The notes below the pieces were generated by a model that searched no databases, had not been told where the DNA came from, and worked only from the letters and a program-made list of their open reading frames with translations. 64,000 nucleotides of DNA from assembly GCF_003945595.2 (NCBI RefSeq), contig NW_024104420.1, positions 2,106,201-2,170,200 of the forward strand. The letters run 5' to 3'. Positions 25,446 to 39,929 of the stretch are shown in pieces. This DNA comes from Pipra filicauda. Taxonomy: Eukaryota > Chordata > Aves > Passeriformes > Pipridae. Every line of letters starts with the position of its first letter. Position 1 is the first letter of the stretch. The position numbers were made by a program, and so were the translations under genes.

Positions 25446-28020
25446 ACAAAATTACTCCACATAACAGTCATGAATGACTGCAATCTTGCTTTCAGATTTG
25501 TCCTGTTGTACACCACTTCCTCTGGAGTAACTTCCCTTGCAGAGACTTCTCCTTAGAATACCAGAAAAAACATAAATGATGCTCCCTTTCTCTTTCTGCA
25601 GAAATAGCAGCAAAACAAACCTGAAAAATGGGTATTGTAACCAGGCACTTTACACCACTCTTCAATTTGTTTCACCTTTTCATCCACTTGCTGTCTGTTC
25701 ATATTACTCTGCAAACAGATGGAGACTTTCTTACTTGTACAAATGCAAAGCGTCCAGCATATTTTGGCAACAATACACTTTTTTCTTAAGTTTTACATTT
25801 TGAAGTTGTAGTAAAATTTCATTAAGTGTGGTTGAACAGCTCATACTCTGAACCTTGCTTAGTGCTTTCAGTATTACAGAAATCCTGGAGAAAGCATTTG
25901 CATCGGTTTGCTTTCAGCATGCCAATACGGTATTTATCTTTTGTTCCTCTCTTCCCCTTTAATTTAAAATGTAAGTTTCCTTCTAAATTGCTGTAAGAAC
26001 ATGGCAACTGGAAAGGGCTCTTCAGACTTAATGCATATTCAAGGTGCCCTTAGTGTTGGAGATATCTGTAGGGAGCAGGAGAAACAAAGCTTCTGTAGAG
26101 AACAACTGTGGTAGAAAATGGCCATAGAAGCTGATGGGGAGATTGTGCCTTTCACTGGAGAAGAACATACCTCATTGGCATTCTATGGAGGACTCCACTG
26201 CTCATATAATTCATCAGAATGCCAATCTGTGGTTTGGTGGTTTTTCTTAATTTATTTTTTTTAAACAAAACCATTTCCAAGAATATGTCTGGATTTGCCT
26301 CCTTCCTGGGTTCAACCTTTCATAGGTTCTAGTTGTGTAAATAAGTAAAGCCCCACTTCCTATGCAATCTGGCTGTAGTGGAAAAGGTTTTAAACCTTTT
26401 GAAGACTACCATGCTACACCAGGAATACAAATTACTCCCTTGACAGAAACCATCCATGGCTGTTGGCATCCTTGAACTAGTTTTCATAGGCCATTATACT
26501 TCACCCTGATTATGAGCAACAAACCTTGCCTTTCCGATAATGCACCATTCACATTACAGTATTATATTTAAGTTTGAACGAAAATGCTATTATTCTCACG
26601 TGGAGAGGATTTTTAGAAAGAATTAAATTCTTTCTAGGTGTATAACAGTGAAAAATACAAACGTTTGTCCATCTTTATTCCCAAATATCTTTTAATACTT
26701 CTTTTCTTATACATTTTTAAGTATTGGTAGGGTTTTTTTAGCTACAATAATGCTAGAAGGTGACAGTGTTACAACTACTGCAGTGAAATATGCAATAATC
26801 TGAAGCTATATACATCTTGTTTTGCAATTTGTTTATAATTTTAGATTAATTAGTATACACTCTAAATCATATTCACTTTTCACAGTTGGACAAATAATTC
26901 TTCACTTGATAATTTAAGCCATCTTTCAGTCTTTCAGGAAATAGCAACTACAGGATGTTGACAGGCATTATGAACAGTGTTATGGACAGGAAGGTATTAT
27001 AGGCAATATTTGTCCTCAGATAAATATTTATTGTGTAGAGGCAAGTGTGAAGCAATACAGCTAATGCATGTGTTGTTTTGGTTAATATTCCTTGACATTG
27101 TAATAATAATTTGCAGCAATATATATTATTGGATTACTGTAAGCGTAAGAAAGTGGGCTTTTAATCTGTTCTTTATACATCTATATGGGCTTTGTACCTA
27201 CACATAGTACCTATGCTTGCACATTAAGTAATTGTTTTTTGGATGTTTTACACATAACGGGGCCACACAGCACGAAAGGATTGTTAATCATCAGCTGAGT
27301 TACCAGCCACAGAGTGTTTATCTTATAAGCATCTAGGTCTTGGTGAATCCTTGTGTAGTATCAGATTTGTCTCCACTTATCTGGAACATTCTCTTCATTT
27401 GTTCCTCATCTGCAGGTGCTGTCACAGTTCGCAACAGCAGCGACCATAGTTTCTTCAAGATCCTCAATCAATTTAGAGGGAAAATGTAGATGTGGTTATA
27501 TTCTGTCTTTAAGATCAGTCAGTTGAAGTACATGGGTTTGGAGTTTTGTTTAGGAGTGTTGTTTTTCTCACTTCACTTTTAATTGTAATTTAGCACTGTT
27601 AAGAATTAAGGAAGTTGCAAAATGTTTCCAGAGCAATTGAAGTTCCCCTGCTGCAGCTTCGATACTTGTGATTGTGGAGACGTTGATGTGTTGCCACTGC
27701 TTTTTCCTGTAGTGACATCTCAGCAAGCTCAAAGATGAAATGTAAATTCTTAGTCTCCCAAGGGTATGCATGTCAAAGCCAATTTTGAGTTTCTTTCCTT
27801 GCATTCTTTGCCTCAGATTTACTCAGAGGCAATATCCAACAGAAAGAATGTCTAGTGCCACCTTCTATTAAAATGTTATGGAGGCTATTTCAGTGTTTAC
27901 TTTTTCTCTGTAGTTTTAAGGAAAGCATTAGTATTTTTTGGTTTTGAAAAAATGTGTTGCTCCAGCAGGAGGATTTTTAGTGTTATTGGGTTGTATGTTT
28001 GTGTCCGTCTATATACACTC

Positions 28021-28044
28021 ATATAAATATATATATATATATAT
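28021..28044. repeat. (TA)n microsatellite
   Basis: An alternating AT run with one interruption near its 5' end, inside SNX24 intron 2. It is likely length-polymorphic. Confidence 0.9.
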
Positions 28045-28680
28045 GTAAAAGCTTTCCTGTGGTTATCTTTAGAGGAATAGTTATGGAGCTCTCTTTGAAA
28101 TATATACAGTGGCAATCTTGCTGTTTCTCTGTATGGGATATTAAACACAGGCTGTCAGTCTGTTAGTGCAATTTGAGAGCACAGATATTTTGCTCACTTG
28201 ATTACCAGCTCTCCACAGAAATGGTTAGCTCTGTCGCCTGTACTTCTCACGCCTGATCATAGTTGCCTAAGTCTGGAGATAGAAGTTGTCATGGTGTGTT
28301 ATCACTGCACATAGCAAGGTAGTGTCTGGGTATGTTGCAGTGCTGTTGTGAGGTATTATCCCAGGTTGGCTAATGGGGAATTCAAATTTCTAGTTTTCTC
28401 ATGTAGTTGTTGCTATTTTGTTTTCAGGCTGTCAGTCACAAAAATTTTTAGTAGGTTCCTCTTGGCTGTCCAGGGCAACTAGACGTGGAGATTTTTAACT
28501 GCACTCTGTAGGTATGATGTCTGCTGTTACTTCAGAGAACTGATAGTAACTTCATTTCCATGCTCTTGTCCTTTATGCGTGGTTATTTCACCTGTACTGC
28601 CTCATCTCTAACATAAACATGCTTAATTCAAAGAGACACTATTATAATTTGTTTCTGTCTGTGTTTCTTTTTGTTTGCAG

Positions 28681-28785
28681 CTCAAGAAGTTCATAAGAAC
28701 TCCAGAGATCCCTTCAAAGCATGTGAGAAACTGGGTCCCTAAGGTCCTGGAGCAGAGACGACAAGGCTTGGAGTTGTACCTACAA
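28681..28785 (+). CDS. SNX24: SNX24 coding exon 3 (PX domain, membrane-insertion loop)
   Basis: This exon encodes 35 residues (29-63 of the segment read here), from LKKFIRTPEIPSKHV to RRQGLELYLQ, with whole codons at both ends. The acceptor is TTTGCAG|CTC and the donor CAA|GTGAGT. It contains the PX proline loop P-x-x-P-x-K (P36, P39, K41 in PEIPSK), which borders the phosphoinositide pocket and inserts into the membrane. It also carries the conserved basic/aromatic stretch RNWVPKVLEQRRQGLE, whose second-helix arginine completes PI3P binding in PX domains. All key PX residues visible in exons 2 and 3 are intact, so lipid binding is expected to be retained. The splice phase agrees with the flanking exons. 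Confidence 0.96.
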
Positions 28786-29916
28786 GTGAGTCTCCTCACA
28801 GCCCTATTAAAGTAAAAGTGTCATCTGTTTTCAGAGTGATAGCATCCAAAGCATCAGAAGGTGTGAAATGTGGTGCTTTACTGATGGGCAGTTTTAGAGG
28901 TGGGAAATGACTTGGATACTTAGCCAGCAGGAAAGATTTCTGTTCACTTAGCTAGGCTAGCAGCTAGAAAACCAGACTGTTTTGCGGTTTTTTTCTAATT
29001 CTTGTGGAAGCTGCTGACTGACTTTGGTGAACCTGCAGTACTTCATTTTCCTCTGCCTAAAATGGGAAAAATAATGTTATTCTTTTCAAAGTCATTCTGA
29101 TCAAAAGTGTTGCAGAAGAGGTACAGGGAGGCTTTAGCTCACCTCTGTTTAGACAGACTAGGGCAGAATCACCTCATGAAATTCATATCCCTCTACTGTA
29201 CATGCCTGTACATGAATTGTTCATCTAGTTGAAATAGGCACCTCTCATCCCATATTAAACTCGATTTGGAAATTTATATTTTAAGTCTTAGATTCTACCT
29301 AGATGAGTTCTGATTTTGATAAAGACAATAAAAGGAGTCTTCAGGAATGACTCAGTTATACAGATATCTAAATATATCAGTAATGAATCCCATCCATTTT
29401 TAATAAGCAGAATTTTTATTGTCACTATAATTGCTTTAAAAAATGTCCAGTGGTGTAGATTCACAGCTGTTTTTCTGGTGACAAAGCCAGATGACGATGT
29501 TAGTCTAAACATGTTCCCAGTTCACTGCACCTTCAGCTGTACTGATGTAGGTGCTGTTATTATTGAAGGGGATCACAGAAATTATCTAGATCAAAACATA
29601 ATTATTTTGGGAGGAAGACAAGAGTGACAATATTGTATTTTTACTCACATCAGCCATTTGCAGTGAATTTTTATTTTTTTTTCCGATTTCCATGCAACTT
29701 TCTTTTGGAGATAATTGCCACCAAGGCACATGTACCAATTTGTCTTATGCAGTTGATTTTGTTAAAAAGATGCAGATGTAATTTGGTTATCACTTTTTAA
29801 TTGCTGATAAACTGTAAAAGAACATCCCCCCCTACTGGAAGAGTTAGTCAACTCTCGTTCTTGTGCCGTCTTGTACATTTAATTAACTTGTCCTCTCTTC
29901 TATCACCACTGGCTGT

Positions 29917-29972
29917 CATAGGAATATACAGTGCTTTAGGTTGGAAGGGACTGCTGGACACCATCCGTTTAA
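29917..29972 (-). mobile_element. CR1 LINE remnant (very short)
   Basis: The core 'TTTAGGTTGGAAGGGACTGC' at about 29935-29954 is the reverse complement of the CR1 3' region, and flanking similarity fades quickly. Boundaries are approximate. Confidence 0.55.
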
Positions 29973-31466
29973 AACATAACAAGCCTCTAAGTTATATCTG
30001 TTATAAAACAAGAAGAAAAGTCATAATATTTTTGTAAGTCGTTAATTTCTGTATCTGCTAACAGAAAGCAGAACTAATCATCAGTGAAATTTTAATTTTT
30101 AAAATAATTAGAGCCTTGTTTTAGACAATGAAAAGTTCATTTTAAGGTACTTCAGTTATCAGACTTTTTTTAATACTGCCAAGCATTTTCCAAGACGCAG
30201 TGTAGGAACATGCTACAATTTCAGAAGACATGGTCTGTTTTTAATTTAACACCATGTGTGTAAAATAATACAAACATACTTTCAGGTGGTACTATTGAGA
30301 GTTATTCTGTAAGAGCAACTTGGCTACTAGTGTCACTAGTCAGTGGTGGTACTAGTAGCCAGCCATTTGTGCAGCTGGTAAACTCTTACGAAGCCATGGC
30401 AGTCATTAAATGTTTTTATAAAACCAGCCAGAACCTAATGCAAAGATTGAACAATTACACAAATGTTACATTCAGGGAATTTGTGTTATGCAATACATTT
30501 TTTCTTTCTGTTCCACTTTGCATCCTGAAAACCTGTACAGGAAAGAGGTAAAATGCCATGCAGATAGCTGTCAATTACAGACCTGTACCTGACATAGTCT
30601 TATCGTGTTGAGTTCTTAATATATTTTTAATTAAGTAGTCTTCAATAGTTAAGTGCAGATAAAGCTTATTATAGGAAATGAGAATAGTATAATCAGTCTC
30701 TATCAAATAATAAAGAAAGCAAGACATTCCCCTGCCTAAGCCAGAAGGTGCTGCAGTTGCCAGGACCTTGTTACTTTGTGACCTTTTCATGATGAAACCG
30801 CCCTTTTAAATCCTTTCAGCATAGGTTGGTTGTTTCTTGTGGTGGATGGACAGGAGCTCGGAAACATTTCATTATATCTTTCTGAAGAAATTATGAAAAA
30901 ATTATTAATTATGAAAAAAAAATTATTAAATTGTAAGTTACAAAGAGTAATTTTCCTAAATTTATCAGTATCCATCAATATTAATCAGATTGCTTATTAC
31001 TTACGTTTTTAAAAAATTGACTGGGGATTTTTTTTGTTGTAGTAGACCAATTTTCATGGAATTTTGAAAGAATGATTTATCTGTACTATTTTATGTGACT
31101 TCCAGATTTTACAAGTTTGACTGGAATTTACAACTTTTGTTTTTAATACTGTGAAGCAATTGACTAGAAGCACTAATATGCATAGTATTTCAACTGCATG
31201 TATAATAATATATACAGTGCCCTTGTGAATACTGAGAACAATCAACTGACTGACAAAAGGAAAGAAGGATTATGTTTAATTTATTAATGAGGAAACAGAT
31301 GCAAAGATAAGTGAATGACAGAAAATAGCACCAAACATTCAAGCAAATTAGTATGAAAGAATATGCTATTGCTCCTCTTCTGAGCATGGTAAATGTGTCT
31401 GTGCATGATCTTAAACTACAGCACACAGAACTTAAGTTGACCTGATTTAGTCTTTGCTAAATAAGA

Positions 31467-31826
31467 AAATCATAGAATCATAGAATATCCTGAGTTGGAA
31501 GGGACCCACAAGAATCATTGAGTCCAGCTCTGAGCCCAGCGTGGGACACCCCAAGAGTCACACCATTTGCCTTAAAGCATTGTCCAAATCTTTCTTGAAC
31601 TCTTGTCAGGCTTGGTTCTGTATCTGCTTCTCTGGGACTCGTTCCAGTACCCAGCCACCCTTTGGGTGAAAAACTTTTTTCTGATATCCAACCTAAACTT
31701 GTCCTGCCTCAGCTTCATGCCATTTTCTCGAGTCTTCTCACTGGTCACGAGTGAAGAGATGCCCCTCTGCTTCCCCTCACAAAGATACTGAAAACTGCAG
31801 TGAGGTCTCCCCTCAAGTCTCCTCCA
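31467..31826 (-). mobile_element. CR1 LINE 3' fragment
   Basis: It starts with the CR1 terminal repeat AATCATAGAATCATAGAATA at 31468, then GAGTTGGAAGGGACCCACAA. It continues through 'GGTGAAAAACTTTTTTCTGA' and 'GAGGTCTCCCCTCAAGTCTC'. It is moderately diverged, 5'-truncated and antisense to SNX24. Its sequence differs enough from the copy at 9.9 kb to be another CR1 subfamily. Confidence 0.92.
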
Positions 31827-33942
31827 AATGCCTGTTACTGACAGTGGAAGAACACTAAACCAGCTCTAGTTACATTGTGGTGGCCATCAACTAGGTAACT
31901 TTATAGTTGCTTACTTGTATATCTGAGCTTGTAGCTTGCCATACAGCAGAGATGAGAAGACAGGTGGTTTTGATTTAAAATTTGTAAAATGAATCATTGG
32001 ATTATGCTATTGCTGACAAAAATCTCTCTGATAGTAGTTCTAGATTGTAAAAAAAATAGAACTTAGATGATCCTTGTTTATGGTTAGAAACACCTTCTCT
32101 TGATGCATTTCCTGAAGAGCTTTGTGTTGAGGAAAGGTAGAAGGTATGGATTTTAAGTAGCTGGTTTTATAAGGAGCCTGTAATTTGAGAAGGGCTGCCA
32201 AATAGACCTGCATTGAAAGTCTATGACTCCTGATAGTAGTGAGCATGGAGAAATACATTTGCTTGAAAGTACCAGAAGGTAGAAGGTAAGTATGGGAGAC
32301 GGTGGGGCAGAGTGTTAATCAGCATTGTAGCTTCCAGATGGTCAATGATTGTTTAGTTTTTTTCATCCACTGTATAATCTTGAACTGACTGTTTTGGAAA
32401 TGAAATTTGTTTTGGAAGTGTATTTAAAGGAGATATAAATCACTTGAAAAGCTCCCTCTTCCACAATTATTATTGGGTACAAGTTGAGTGAGTCGTCTTG
32501 TGGATGCACGAAGTAAACACGTACTTTTATTTTGGACATTGAAGATATTGTTGGGATTCCTAAGGGTGGCACTGGAGGGACCTTATCCAATTGGTTATTA
32601 AAGCAGTATTTGTTACAAATAGATTTTATATGATGTACTCTTGGAAGAGCAGTTTTTACAGAGCTTATTTCCAGTGAATTGGTAATGGGGAAGAATTTGG
32701 TCTAGCCACCTACTCTCTACTAATTTGAAGTTAGGTCATATTCTTGTCCTGGTAAGCTGATGCTGAATGTTATTGCCATCCAGTGTGTCTGCCCTAGGGA
32801 CTTGCCCTTTGACAGGTCTGCCTTTTAAAGTTCAATGGAATAGATATTTTCTAGCCCCCTTGGGCAGAAGAAATCACATCATTTGCTGATATCATCAGTC
32901 CAACAAGATAACAGGCATCTTTAACAGAATTCACTGTGAAGTGGCACCCATATCTCAGCATGAGACTGTGTGGCTGCTGCTAGTCCTCACTGAAATTATT
33001 TGCTTATAGAGACAGATTTTGAAGGAGGCCCATTTTTGATGAGTTTCAGGATAGTAACTCATTTCATATGGTCTGGGTGACCTGGAGAAATTCTTCATGT
33101 GATTGGCAAGGCTCTAATATAAAACAGTGTGTTGTAGACCTTATGAAGTGCTCTGTATGTATGTAGGGTCTGTATGTACATATGTCTCTAACCAGAGTTA
33201 ATATGTAGAGCTAATATTTCTCTCTTGGCCGAGGTCAAGAAAACATACTTGCCTTTTATTTATCCTTGAACTTTTTACAAAGAGAACAGTCCTGATTCCT
33301 GGAGATAAGATCGGTTAAAGTGCTGCTTGGCTGTGAGACTTGAAGACTTGATGAACTTCAGCATTCCAGCAGTTTCAGGAATCCAAATCTTAAAAATGAA
33401 TTATGGCGTTTATGAAACTGGACTAGAGTTTTGTTTTCCATTTAAGGAAATAGTCTGGAAATCTGAGTAGCACTTTGACTTATACTTCAGTATTCTTCAA
33501 AATGCAATTCTCTTTAAAAATATTTTAACTACCAATCCTTCCTGAAAAACATAAGTAAAACCATATCTGTTACAATTTTACTCTTAAGAAATTAGAATCC
33601 GATCCTATACATCTTCACTTTCTTAGTTTCCAGCTGGGTGGAGTTAGGAAAACAGTGGATGGAGTAATGAATAGCGTGTAGTTGCTTTACGAGTAAGTTC
33701 ATCAAAAATATAAAGAAGAAAAGCACCCATTATTATATTGCAATTTTTTAATCTTTTTTCGGAGAACAGTTCAACTGCAACTGAAAAAAATGAAGACAAA
33801 TGGGCTATTTCTGTAGTTAATGTCTGCAGAAGAAAAACTGTCATACAGAAAATTTGGCCCAGAGTGTCATTTCTTCATGGGCCATGATGATATTCTTTAA
33901 TTACTTCAGTAAGCATTGATGCAGAATTTGTTGTAATAATGT

Positions 33943-33961
33943 TTAAATAAATAAATAAATA
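33943..33961. repeat. (AAAT)n microsatellite
   Basis: About four and a half perfect tetranucleotide units of TAAA/AAAT within intron 3. Confidence 0.85.
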
Positions 33962-36900
33962 GTCTTTTCTGGCTGGACAATAGGTATGAACAAAACTTTT
34001 GTACTATTTTAAGTTGATCTAGTTTTAAGAATCTTGTGCTTTCTTTGAGTGTCATTCATTGCCCCTTTTTGATATCATTCTGGGAACTGAGTTAATTTGG
34101 TTTCTCAGGGTTTTTTATCTAATTGTGAAGAAAAAGAGTTTTCCATCACCTTGCGGGTGACGAGAAGGAATGCGAACTCAGCCATTTATAACCTTGTCCA
34201 TTGTCAAGAAGGCTGGAATTGTCTCTGGTCTAAGAGACATCTAGGTTCCTGATGCCAGTCTACAAGTACTCCACATAGTGTGTTTGCTAGAGCTTTGCCT
34301 TTCAATGGCCTATTACTCCTGTTCTAGAAATGTGGCTGAAATCCTGCTACAGAGCTCTCTTGTCTGAAGTAGGATCAGAAAGTGGGGAAAAGAAATGTAC
34401 ATGGTTTTTCACTGTATTCTCTTCTCTTTGTGAAGTGGAGGAAAAAATGTCCCACAGTAGTACATAAAAGTTATCCTGAGCACTGCTAGGCAGAACAAAA
34501 ACTAGGACTTCATATAAAGACAGGGAGATCTTGATTTCTTTGAAGCTGACATAGCTCTCTAGGGTCAGAAGCAATCTGTAAGTGCTTTCTAAGTGGAACA
34601 GTTCTTGATGTTCCATTTTCAATATAAAAGAAGGAAAAAAAGTGTATTGTCTGCAGAGGTAGCAGTTTTTGAACTGGTGCTGTTGGAGCTGTTTAGAAAT
34701 ATTGAGATCTCTGTGATACGTGCACTTTCATGAAACATTTGTTTGCTTTTGGCCAATAAAAATAAATCGAGTTGGTTACTATTTAATTTTGAAAATGCAG
34801 CGGCAAAATGATCTTAAAACTATTCAATGATTGTTCAGCTTTTTAAATTCTATTTCTGTGCAGTTCACATTCATCACATTTATCCGTTCTGTCAGTATTA
34901 ATATTCATTACAATTGTTCTTCTTTTATACTCTCAGAAAGGCATTCTTTATCAAGCATTTAGTTATTCCCATATACCTGCGTATCTTTGCCAAAGGGTAT
35001 TGTGAATGCAAAATTTTGAGTTGGTTCAAAATTTTGGAGGAGTTTGTATCGAGCATAGAAGGTCCTCTAGCTGGAAATGACTTTCAAGGCTGCTAGGGTT
35101 TTGAAGAAGGATGTCTCATATGTTAGTCTTGTTCATTTATACTCTTCCTTGGTATCCATTTGTAGCCATTTTGGGATATAGAATACTGTGCTAAATGGAT
35201 CTTTGGTCTGAACCATTATGACCTTTCTTATATAATCCTTAAAATAATTAGACAGTTAAAATAGTTAGACACATATTTGTGTTTCAGCTTGTTATTAGGT
35301 TTGTTTAATCATTGCTGTGTTTTCAAGAACCAAACCCTGTATGTATCATGAACAGTATCAGTATTCTGTTTCAGTAAAGGCAAAAAGAGTTAATCGTATG
35401 GCTGAGAAAACATGGCTGAATATATATAATGAAGAGATATGCAGGTCAGATGCCACTGTGCAAAGCCCCTTGTAAAGGCTAATACCTTTTCAGACTAAAT
35501 GCTTTACTCATGGGAGGTAATTGGTTATATACTTAAAGGCTGAATTCAGAGGTTGAAATTTTAAGCTATAAAACTTTTGTGCAAAATGTGGGCCTATTTT
35601 TATTTTTCTCCACCTTTTTCTGTGTGTGCCTGACCTGTGGGCTTTTTCCCACTAGGCTTCTGTTTGACCATTCCCCATATCTCAGAGCAGGAGCTGGATA
35701 GAAAGCACTTTGACTTCCTTTTGTCATTCATTAGGCACCACAAAGGTTTCTGCACAGGCAGTCTTTCACTTTGTCCTATGTGCACATTCACTGTTGGGAT
35801 CTATTTCTAACTAATTTAAGACCAAATTGGCTTATATGCAGAAAAAAAAAAATAAATCCCATCAAGTCCAGAACAGATCCTTATCTTCCTGATTGCTGTT
35901 TGGGGAAATCAGTTTTATTTTAAATTCAGGTGAATACATTGGTAAGAAAGAGTCTAGCATTAGAAAGTTGCAAGTAAAAGTTGGATTCAATGAAATAAGA
36001 TTTAACTGATGTTTAACTGGGAAGTCTGTTGAATCACCCACTTCTATTAATCACATTGAAAATTCTCTCTATTATCCAAAATTATTCAGTGTCTTCCTTC
36101 TCTAATTCCATTTAATCTGCAGTAATCAAGGTTGAACCGTACCTGTAAGGAGTTCTAAAAGCAATGATATGATAAGTATAAAAAGACAAAATGTTCTTTG
36201 TCCTCATTAAAGATTGTGAGCAGAGTGTTAAATAATATTAATGGCTGGGATTGTCAGTACTTAACAGTACTTTCCTAGTACAAGTGATTTTATTGATCGA
36301 TACAGTCTCAGTGTAACAGGGCAGATTATTCTACTGATTTTATCGAAACCTTAACTAAGTTTGTTAGTGTACCACATATCTTTAAATAGATCTAGATGAT
36401 GATGTAGATTAAGAAAAGCAGACCACCATCCATCTTTTTTTGATCGGTTAATAACTTAAATCCATCAATGCTGCTACCAGCTTTTTTAAGATTCTGTTGT
36501 GCATACGTGTTTCTTTAGTGGTACAGATACATAGCTGGGTTTAGATGTCTGTAGATTTTAAAGGACTGTGCCTGACACATGCAGGATTGCATATTTGTTA
36601 AGAGGAAGCAGAAAGCAAAAGAAAACGGAAAAGCAAAATAAATGTATAGATAATTTAAAGGAGAGACATTTATAAAGATTGTTTGTCTGCAGAGATGTTT
36701 CCTGAAGAACTATTCGAAGCATTTTTCAAGCATGCTTAGAAAATTGCCTGGTTTGTGTTTTAAGAGTTAATTTTTTTTGCTTTTCAAGTGTTCCTGTGTT
36801 TTGATTTATGGTTCTTTTTTTTTTCCTTTGTCTTCAATAGTCTCTTTGGTTTTGCTGTATAGAACTGCGCTGCATGAACTTCTCTCTCATTTTAGTCTTA

Positions 36901-39900
36901 CATGTTAGAGCTGATCAAAATAAATTTTTCTCAGTTAAATGCAGAATTTACGTTGGAAGTCATGACAGGTTTAGAAGCCGTGTCTAAGTGCTTCTTCTTT
37001 TTTCATTATACTGTGTGTAATAATGATATTGTATGACATACTTTTGCCCAAGTTAAGATGAACATCAAACTGTACTAATTGTGCATTTCTGTACAGTGAG
37101 AAATGGTCTCTTTCATGACCTGCATATGCTCAGAATGACTGCAAGATATTTTAAGAGGGAGAAAGAAATTATTTGTCTAGGAAGTCACAGCCTGTTAAAG
37201 CAGAGCTGGGGATATTAAAACCCAAGTGCTGGCACACTGTTGTTGTTTGCTGATGACCAACTGTTCTAATAGCCATAATTCCTTCTAGAGCCATATAAAG
37301 TATGAGATACTTATTTCATTTAGCCATGATGAAGGAAAAAGTGATTAACCTCCTTATCCTGAATGCAGCTCCTCGTTTGATGTGTAGGCATTAAATTTTC
37401 TTTTCCCTTGATATTTAATAGATTTGTTTGAACTTCTTTGGGGAAGGCAGAGGGGAGTCAAAAAATTTTTGTCCATTATAGTAAAGAAAGAAGGAGGGAG
37501 CGGTAATTCCTGCAGAGTCTTATTATCACCACCTGAAGTATGGTAGAAAGACTCAAGTTTTTCCCACCTTTCTAATCAACCAATAGCATTTCAAACACAT
37601 TTTCAGTTCCTATTTTGTGTTGTTTATCATAAGGTAATTTTTATATTTTGGTGTGCAAATGGCTATTGCTTTTTTAAATTGGACATTCAAGGCAAGTTAA
37701 ATCTTATGGGCTTTTTATTCAAAATTAGTCTGTAAAATTACTTAATGAATTGCCAGCGAAGGGAAAAATTTATTTTCTAGTGAAAGAGTATTTTTTTATT
37801 GCATGTGTAATGTAACACACTGTGTTTTGTTAAGGTTGTTCAGTAGTGTACAGCACTAAATTAGCATGTAGTTTAGACCTAGGTTTGCCAAATCAGTGAC
37901 TTTATGGAATTTGATAGTGTTATTCTGCATACACTTTTTGTGAGAGTAAAAATCGACCATAAATATTCTTTACACAATTATAAATTGCACATGAGGGCCA
38001 GGGGAAAAAAAAGTTCATAAAGAAGTGAAGAATTCTATCTTTACAGCAGGATTTGAATCTGCACATAAGGCACAGGCCACACTTGGAGGCCAGAGGAAGA
38101 AAACAAAATATGGAATATATGCTGAACCATTCATTCTGTGCTTTGGATGAAGAACTCATTCTGGGGGGAAAGAGTAGTGTAGGATGAGGCTACATATGTA
38201 AGCAACATTAAATAAATCCTTATATATAGGGAAGCTGAATTAAAGCTTGATTGTAGTGTGCCATAATAACTTTGTCTAACATTGTTTGTATCATTTAGCA
38301 CAGACCATTCTGAAGGAAAAAAAAAACCAGCCTGTGGAACTAATCGCAAGGGTTTACCAGAAAGATACTGAAATAAGTAATTCTTGACCTTCTGCTTTAG
38401 ACATGTTGAAAGGAAAGAGCATAGGAACAGAAAAGTTTTTTGTGACAAGGGCTGCTTAAGGAAGAAGTAAGAGCTTCTGTCAGTAGCTGAGACAGGTGAG
38501 TGGAGGAGGAGACAACTAGTGACTAGTCTTCCTCAGGTTGTGGAAAGGTGGTCAGTGAGCCTTCTCCTTTGGTTCTGCAGTAAATTGGACTCTCCTGCAT
38601 TAGACATAATTCCCATGTGTATGTGTGTATGCTGCCTTTTCTTGGCATTTATGCAATCCTGCACGACTCCTTTCTGAAAGATATGTTGAAGGATTTTAGA
38701 GTGAACTAAGGGGAGAAGGTCCTGTGCTCATGGGTAGCCTGGGAGAATAATAAAGGTTTGTTATCTTGTTATCTTCACTAACGTTGTCTATCTCCACACA
38801 CATCACCATTGATTGTCTTTGTTTTTCTTTTCACCTGCTTATTGTGTCTGTAATCTGAATATAATATGGATTTAGTTAAGCATAAAAAACCTTGTTTTAC
38901 ACTAAAACCATTCTTTGTAGAATTTCTTGACTGAGACTTGAATTTCTGTGAAGGTACATTGACAAACAAATACACATTACCGAATAATGCCTAAATTTAT
39001 AACTGACATGGATTTTTTCTGTTGACTTTAAAAACATGGACATCAAAATAAAAAACTCACAGAGTCACTTATGGTAAATATTGTGAATTATACATAAGAA
39101 AATGTTCGAGAAGTATTGATGTAAAAATTGAGGTTTGCGTTGTAGTTTCTTCTTTTTAATTTCTAATAATTATCATTGTCTTTATCTAATATACTTCTTC
39201 TTTAGATGAAAAAAGTTTGCAGAAACAAAGCATGAAGTAGAACCTTTAATTTCATTAGGCATGTTGTAACTGGTGAAGATTAATGTATATATCTCTTGCT
39301 AATTCTTTTCAATTACTCAGTTCATATAAATTCCCAAACCTTGTTAATTATGCTGAAGTCAGGTGGTAATTTTTAACAGTATTTCCACAGCAAGGGAATT
39401 TTCCTGGTCTAACCTTGCCCTCCTGTAGAAACTCTCAGCAGATTAGGCATTCTGACTCTAGTCCATTCGTTTTCAGCACAAGCCTAATTGCTGCCGACTG
39501 CCTGCCACAGGTACCCTGGTATCGTACATTTAAGGGATGCAGGTTCTTCTGAGAACAAATAAGGAAAGATTAATTGTTTGTTTTGTTTCATCCCAAGAGA
39601 AATGTGGGAGCTTAATCAAGAAAAATAATTTCTTCTGTTGATTTGGCTTATTTGTGGGAAGGGATAATTGTATAGAGGCAAGCATAGAGCTATGCATTTT
39701 GAAAGAAATTTTGCCATTTACCTACTTGGGAGGCAAAGATACAGCAAAATGAATGTAACACAGCATTGGAATTGATGGGGATGGTTCACATTTCTCATAG
39801 TAAGTAATTTAGCTGCAGGGCTTTTATTTGAACCAATATTGCTAGGTGGTGTTGTCATTTGTTTTGTCTCCTTCTTTGGATATCTAATCAAGAAGACAAT

Positions 39901-39929
39901 AGTAGGGGGAAAAACGCTTTTCCAAATTG

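Larger units (their letters stand above)
21914..28680 (+). other. SNX24: SNX24 intron 2
   Basis: A 6.8-kb intron between a GTATTT donor and a TTTGTTTGCAG acceptor. It holds a CR1 fragment (about 23455-23885) joined to a GC-richer block with a TOPORS-like pseudogene (about 23890-25445), and a (TA)n run at 28021-28044. The remaining stretches (21914-23450, 25450-28020) are AT-rich unique sequence with no gene that I can support. Confidence 0.9.
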